Source: Eubacteriales Family XIII. Incertae Sedis bacterium
Lineage (GTDB): Bacteria; Bacillota; Clostridia; Peptostreptococcales; Anaerovoracaceae
Assembly: GCA_031263335.1 (NCBI GenBank)
Contig: JAISGB010000234.1
Span: 1 to 6,964 of the forward strand
Direction of reading: 5' to 3'
DNA length: 6,964 bases
A model generated the notes under the pieces. The model searched no databases, had not been told where the DNA came from, and was given only the letters and a program-made list of their open reading frames with translations. Positions 4,930 through 6,964 of this stretch are shown in pieces. The position numbers were made by a program, and so were the translations under genes. Numbering within the stretch: the stretch's first letter is position 1; every line of letters begins with the position of its first letter.

Positions 4930-6879
4930 GAGACAAAGGAGACAAAAGGGGACGGTTCCTTTTGTCCCGGCGCGGAGGGCGCGGACGCGGACGCAACGGA
5001 GACAAAAAAGGACCGTTCGGGTTTGCCGTCTCCGTCCTCTCCCGCGGGCGATTCGGATGACGGGAGGGAAAGGCAGGCAAACCGCCGCGTTGCGCCCGCG
5101 TTCCCGATCCAAAGGGAGGCCGTCGCGACGGAGGTCGGGCAGTCCGGTCGGTATCGTACGCGCGGTTGCGGGGAGCTGACCGAAGCCGACATCGGCGCGA
5201 CCGTGAAATTGGCGGGATGGATACACGCGATCAGAAACCACGGAGGCATCGTCTTTGTGGATCTGCGGGACGGCGGCGGCGTGACACAGGTGGTCGTCAG
5301 CGACGAGCAGGTCAAGTCCCTGCGCAAGGAAATGACGGTCTCTTTCTCGGGTAAAGTCATGAAACGCGACGCGGATACGGTGAACCCCCTCATCGACACG
5401 GGGCGGGTGGAATTGAAAGAGGTCGAAGCGGAGATACTCGGACTCTGCGAGAACGCGTTGCCCTTTGAGGTGGAATCCTCCGAGGACACCAAAGAGGAAT
5501 TGCGGCTGAAATACAGGTATTTGGATCTGCGGAATCCGAAGATTCACGACAAGATCGTCCTGCGCGCCGAGGTGATCAAGCGTCTGCGGCTGTCCATGGA
5601 GGCGTTGGGGTTCCTCGAGATACAGACGCCCATTCTCGCAAATTCCTCACCCGAGGGCGCGCGGGACTATTTGGTGCCGAGCCGAAAACACAGGGGGAAG
5701 TTCTACGCCCTGCCCCAAGCGCCGCAGCAGTTCAAACAGTTGCTCATGGTGGCGGGTTTCGATCGCTATTATCAGATAGCCCCCTGTTTCCGGGACGAGG
5801 ACGCCCGGCTCGACCGTTCCCCCGGGGAGTTCTACCAATTGGATTTTGAAATGGCTTTCGCCACGCGGGAGGATGTATTCGCCGTGGCGGAGCGCGTCTT
5901 GACCGACACCTTCCGCCGGTTTACGGACAAGCCCGTGACGGAGCCGCCCTATCCGCGCATCCCCTATAAGGAGGCGATGCTGAAATACGGATCCGACAAG
6001 CCCGATCTGCGCAACCCGCTGACGATCATCGACCTGACCGCGTTCTTTGCGAAGGTGGCGTTCAAGCCATTCCAAGGCAACATCGTTCGCGCCGTGGCCG
6101 TTCCCGGCGCGGCGTCCATGCCCCGCTCCTTCTTTGCGTCCATGGAGAAGTTCGCGCTTTCCATCGGCATGAAGGGACTCGGCTACATCGCCGTGCGGGA
6201 GGACATGACCTACAAGGGACCCATCGACAAATTCTTGAGCGACGCGCAACGAAAGGAGATCGCGGAAGCGGCTTCGCTGAAACCGGGCGACGTCCTCTAC
6301 TTTATCAGCGACGCGCCGAGCGCGGCGCCGGGCTTGGCCGGCCGGATCCGCACGGAGGCGGCGAACAGGCTGGGTCTCGTGCGGGAAGACCGATACGAGT
6401 TTTGTTTCATCACGGACTATCCCATGTATGAGCTGAACGAGGAGACGGGGCGCGTGGAATTTACGCACAACCCGTTCTCCATGCCCCGAGGCGGCATGGA
6501 AGCCCTGTGCGCCGAGGATCCCTTGGATATCTTGGCGGAACAGTATGATATCGTGTGCAACGGCGTGGAACTCAGCTCCGGCGCCGTCCGGAACCATCGG
6601 CCCGACATCATGGTGAAAGCGTTTGAGATCGCCGGCTATTCCGAGCGGGACGTCGAGGAAAAGTTCGGCGCCCTGTACCGCGCGTTCCGATACGGCGCGC
6701 CGCCGCACGCGGGCATGGCGCCCGGCGTGGATCGGATCGTTATGTTGCTGTCCGGGGACGAAAACATCCGCGAGGTGATCGCATTCCCGCTGAACAGCAA
6801 CGCGCAGAACCTGATGCTCGACGCGCCGGGGGAGGTGACGGAGCAACAGTTGCGGGATATCCATATCAAACTACGATAA
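3484..6879 (+). CDS. gatB-aspS: GatB-AspRS fusion: amidotransferase subunit B joined to aspartate--tRNA ligase
   Basis: One uninterrupted 1131-residue frame encodes two complete enzymes of the same pathway. Residues 1-482 are GatB, the tRNA-binding kinase-like subunit that activates the Asp or Glu on misacylated tRNA and amidates it. It has the N-terminal ETVIGLEVH, a zinc site (C23, C25, C38, C41), DRKNYFYPDLPK.YQISQ, the RADVNLSVR block (190-198), and the helical and tail domains ending in FLVGQTMKALKGKADP. Residues 556-1131 are a bacterial AspRS, with an anticodon-binding OB fold, class II motifs 1-3 and a GAD insertion. Residues 483-555 form a low-complexity, charged linker made largely of translated palindromic repeats. 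No ATG lies in frame between the halves. Possible internal starts are a TTG at 5023 and a decayed site at 5128. The joined product would be about twice the size of either enzyme and would tether substrate production to amidation. Stop loss in gatB is the likely origin; misassembly at the repeats is the main alternative. Confidence 0.9.
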   Translation: MRYETVIGLEVHAELSTKTKIFCGCSTVFGGEPNAHTCPVCLGMPGTLPVLNREVAEKAVRAGIALNCEIQTDNMFDRKNYFYPDLPKEYQISQLYHPICRDGYVEIDMGTYTKRVRIHEIHMEEDAGKLIHDGAFSLADYNRCGVPLIEIVSEPDLRSADEVAAYLDKLREILVYLDVSDCRMEEGSMRADVNLSVRAEGDAALGTRTETKNMNSVKAIQRAIAHEGERQIALISSGGSVTQETRRWDDNAGMSRSMRSKENAQDYRYFPDPDLVPLRIDAAWVRRIEDALPELAEEKRTRYVRDLRISEKIAAVLTSEKEIADLFEAITAALGGGEEAAREAANTVTGDILRLMKETKGDETKGDGSVLSLSLPGKIATILTFVREGKINRGAGREVIEAVFRDDAEPDAYIEAHNLAMIRDDDLLEEAVDRALAENPESVADYASGKTKAFGFLVGQTMKALKGKADPRAVNARLKERLETKETKGDGSFCPGAEGADADATETKKDRSGLPSPSSPAGDSDDGRERQANRRVAPAFPIQREAVATEVGQSGRYRTRGCGELTEADIGATVKLAGWIHAIRNHGGIVFVDLRDGGGVTQVVVSDEQVKSLRKEMTVSFSGKVMKRDADTVNPLIDTGRVELKEVEAEILGLCENALPFEVESSEDTKEELRLKYRYLDLRNPKIHDKIVLRAEVIKRLRLSMEALGFLEIQTPILANSSPEGARDYLVPSRKHRGKFYALPQAPQQFKQLLMVAGFDRYYQIAPCFRDEDARLDRSPGEFYQLDFEMAFATREDVFAVAERVLTDTFRRFTDKPVTEPPYPRIPYKEAMLKYGSDKPDLRNPLTIIDLTAFFAKVAFKPFQGNIVRAVAVPGAASMPRSFFASMEKFALSIGMKGLGYIAVREDMTYKGPIDKFLSDAQRKEIAEAASLKPGDVLYFISDAPSAAPGLAGRIRTEAANRLGLVREDRYEFCFITDYPMYELNEETGRVEFTHNPFSMPRGGMEALCAEDPLDILAEQYDIVCNGVELSSGAVRNHRPDIMVKAFEIAGYSERDVEEKFGALYRAFRYGAPPHAGMAPGVDRIVMLLSGDENIREVIAFPLNSNAQNLMLDAPGEVTEQQLRDIHIKLR
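4555..4605 (+). repeat. REP-like palindromic element, copy 1 (inside GatB)
   Basis: A 15-bp unit GAGACAAAAGGGGAC occurs twice head to tail (4555-4569 and 4570-4584). It is followed by GGTTCTG and the inverted half-sites TTTTGTC (4592-4598) and TTGTCC (4600-4605). GACAAAA (4572-4578) pairs with TTTTGTC over a 13-base loop. It is read in frame as ETKGDETKGDGSVLSLS. It resembles dispersed REP-like sequences that I recall from Firmicute genomes; no transposase gene is in the window. Confidence 0.75.
4930..4968 (+). repeat. REP-like palindromic element, copy 2 (at the GatB end)
   Basis: Two left half-sites (GAGACAAAG at 4930-4938, GAGACAAAA at 4939-4947) precede the core. GACAAAAGG (4941-4949) and CCTTTTGTC (4958-4966) form a perfect 9-bp stem around the loop GGACGGTT. 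It is translated as ETKETKGDGSFCP and begins exactly where GatB should end, so it may have replaced or displaced the gatB stop codon. Confidence 0.8.
4996..5035 (+). repeat. REP-like palindromic element, copy 3 (degenerate, in linker)
   Basis: ACGGAGAC (4996-5003) and GTCTCCGT (5028-5035) are a perfect 8-bp inverted pair. Between them AAAAAAGGACCGTTCGGGTTT matches the GACAAAAGGGGACGGTTC core of the other copies with several changes. It is read in the same ETK frame (ETKKDRSGLPS). Confidence 0.6.
5111..5130 (+). promoter_or_regulatory. Probable relic aspS ribosome binding site and start (SD plus ACG)
   Basis: AAAGGGAGG (5111-5119) is a near-perfect SD sequence. Eight bases after it, in the AspRS frame, stands ACG (5128-5130), one base change from ATG. 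A start there would give EVGQSGRYRTRGCGEL after the initiator, close to normal AspRS N-termini. No ATG, GTG or TTG is present at that place. It may be a dead start or a weak non-standard one. Confidence 0.45.
5149..6879 (+). other. aspS: Aspartyl-tRNA synthetase domain of the fusion, probably non-discriminating
   Basis: Residues 556-1131 (576 aa) form a complete bacterial AspRS, which charges tRNA with aspartate. The OB-fold anticodon domain begins at RYRTRGCGEL, with GWIHAIRNHGG at about 578-588. H586 aligns with His31 of P. aeruginosa AspRS, a residue linked to recognition of both tRNA(Asp) and tRNA(Asn); E. coli AspRS has Leu there. Class II motif 1 is GFLEIQTP (P716). Motif 2 starts at CFRDED (R770) and continues DRSPGEFYQLD. 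Motif 3 is PGVDRIVMLL (R1084). The GAD insertion domain lies roughly at 835-950 and separates this enzyme from the shorter archaeal type. HNPFSMPRGG and NGVELSSGAVRNH are active-site blocks. RSPGEFYQLD instead of RQPEFTQID resembles the alphaproteobacterial-type subfamily. It ends normally at IHIKLR and stop TAA (6877-6879). Confidence 0.93.
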
Positions 6880-6911
6880 AGAAATATGTGACTACGCACC
6901 GGTCACGCTAT

Positions 6912-6930
6912 TAACTGCGAACGCAGTGAG
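6912..6930 (+). repeat. 19-bp palindromic direct repeat, copy A
   Basis: TAACTGCGAACGCAGTGAG contains the palindrome ACTGCG-AA-CGCAGT, able to form an ACTGC/GCAGT hairpin with a GAAC loop. An identical copy follows after 15 bases. Confidence 0.85.
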
Positions 6931-6945
6931 TCTCATCCCACCAAG

Positions 6946-6964
6946 TAACTGCGAACGCAGTGAG
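6946..6964 (+). repeat. 19-bp palindromic direct repeat, copy B (at window edge)
   Basis: This copy is identical to the one at 6912-6930, giving a 34-base period with a 15-base spacer. The window ends with it, so the array may continue beyond. Confidence 0.85.

Larger units (their letters stand above)
4930..5148 (+). other. Interdomain linker of the fusion, probable former gatB-aspS intergenic DNA
   Basis: This stretch encodes residues 483-555 and belongs to neither enzyme. It contains two REP-like elements, a GCGGAC tandem, a Ser/Pro-rich patch (residues 512-522, SGLPSPSSPAG) and an Arg/Ala-rich patch. The composition is hydrophilic and probably disordered. It also holds a strong SD-like sequence (5111-5119) just before the AspRS domain, which is what one expects of an old intergenic region that has become coding. 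Confidence 0.7.
6880..6964. other. Intergenic region after the fusion gene
   Basis: Eighty-five bases follow the stop. They contain a weak inverted pair GTGAC/GTCAC (6888-6892 and 6902-6906) with no T-run, then the two short repeats. No gene start or clear terminator is visible before the window ends. Confidence 0.6.

Noticed and set aside
4941..4966. Hairpin of repeat copy 2 as a transcription terminator between gatB and aspS
   Set aside because: The stem is followed by GC-rich DNA with no T-run, and the frame continues through it into a complete AspRS.
5647..6864. Long open frame on the minus strand opposite the AspRS domain (405 codons)
   Set aside because: It is Arg/His/Gly-rich with no motif and lies wholly opposite the conserved AspRS catalytic core; it is a shadow frame.
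6888..6906. Terminator after the fusion gene
   Set aside because: The inverted pair is only 5 bp with a 9-base loop and no T-run follows.
6912..6964. CRISPR array
   Set aside because: Only two units are visible, the repeat is 19 bp and the spacer 15 bp, both too short, and there are no cas genes nearby.

Overview
The window is a tightly packed, GC-rich bacterial operon fragment with every gene on the + strand. In order it holds the 3' part of a SigB/SigF-family sigma factor gene, trpS, gatC, gatA, and one very long reading frame that joins a complete GatB to a complete bacterial-type aspartyl-tRNA synthetase (AspRS). About 85 bases of non-coding DNA with short repeats close the window. The SigB/SigF-type sigma factor, strong Shine-Dalgarno (SD) sites and use of GatCAB suggest a Firmicute-like bacterium, perhaps an uncultured high-GC clostridial lineage. 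This lineage call is an inference and is not firm; the AspRS motif 2 resembles alphaproteobacterial AspRS more than the E. coli form.

Layout: 1-641 sigma factor (5' end outside the window); 638-1624 trpS, starting inside the sigma stop codon (ATGA overlap); 1650-1940 gatC; 1950-3494 gatA; 3484-6879 gatB-aspS fusion, overlapping the end of gatA by 11 bp; 6880-6964 intergenic, with two copies of a 19-bp palindromic repeat. No promoter or convincing terminator is visible, so the genes are probably co-transcribed from a promoter upstream of the window.

Functionally this is a tRNA-charging operon. TrpRS makes Trp-tRNA. GatCAB converts misacylated Asp-tRNA(Asn) and/or Glu-tRNA(Gln) into Asn-tRNA(Asn) and Gln-tRNA(Gln). 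The AspRS half carries the His residue associated with non-discriminating AspRS, the enzyme that makes the Asp-tRNA(Asn) substrate of GatCAB. In other bacteria these enzymes meet in a non-covalent Asn-transamidosome; here the synthetase and the amidotransferase tRNA-binding subunit appear to be covalently joined.

The junction is also remarkable. The roughly 73-residue linker, and one loop inside GatB, are built from short palindromic elements with the core GAGACAAAAGGGGACGG, all read in the same Glu-Thr-Lys frame. Just before the AspRS domain sits an intact SD sequence at ideal distance from an ACG codon, which looks like a lost aspS start. The most economical story is that repeat insertion removed the gatB stop and the aspS start decayed afterwards.
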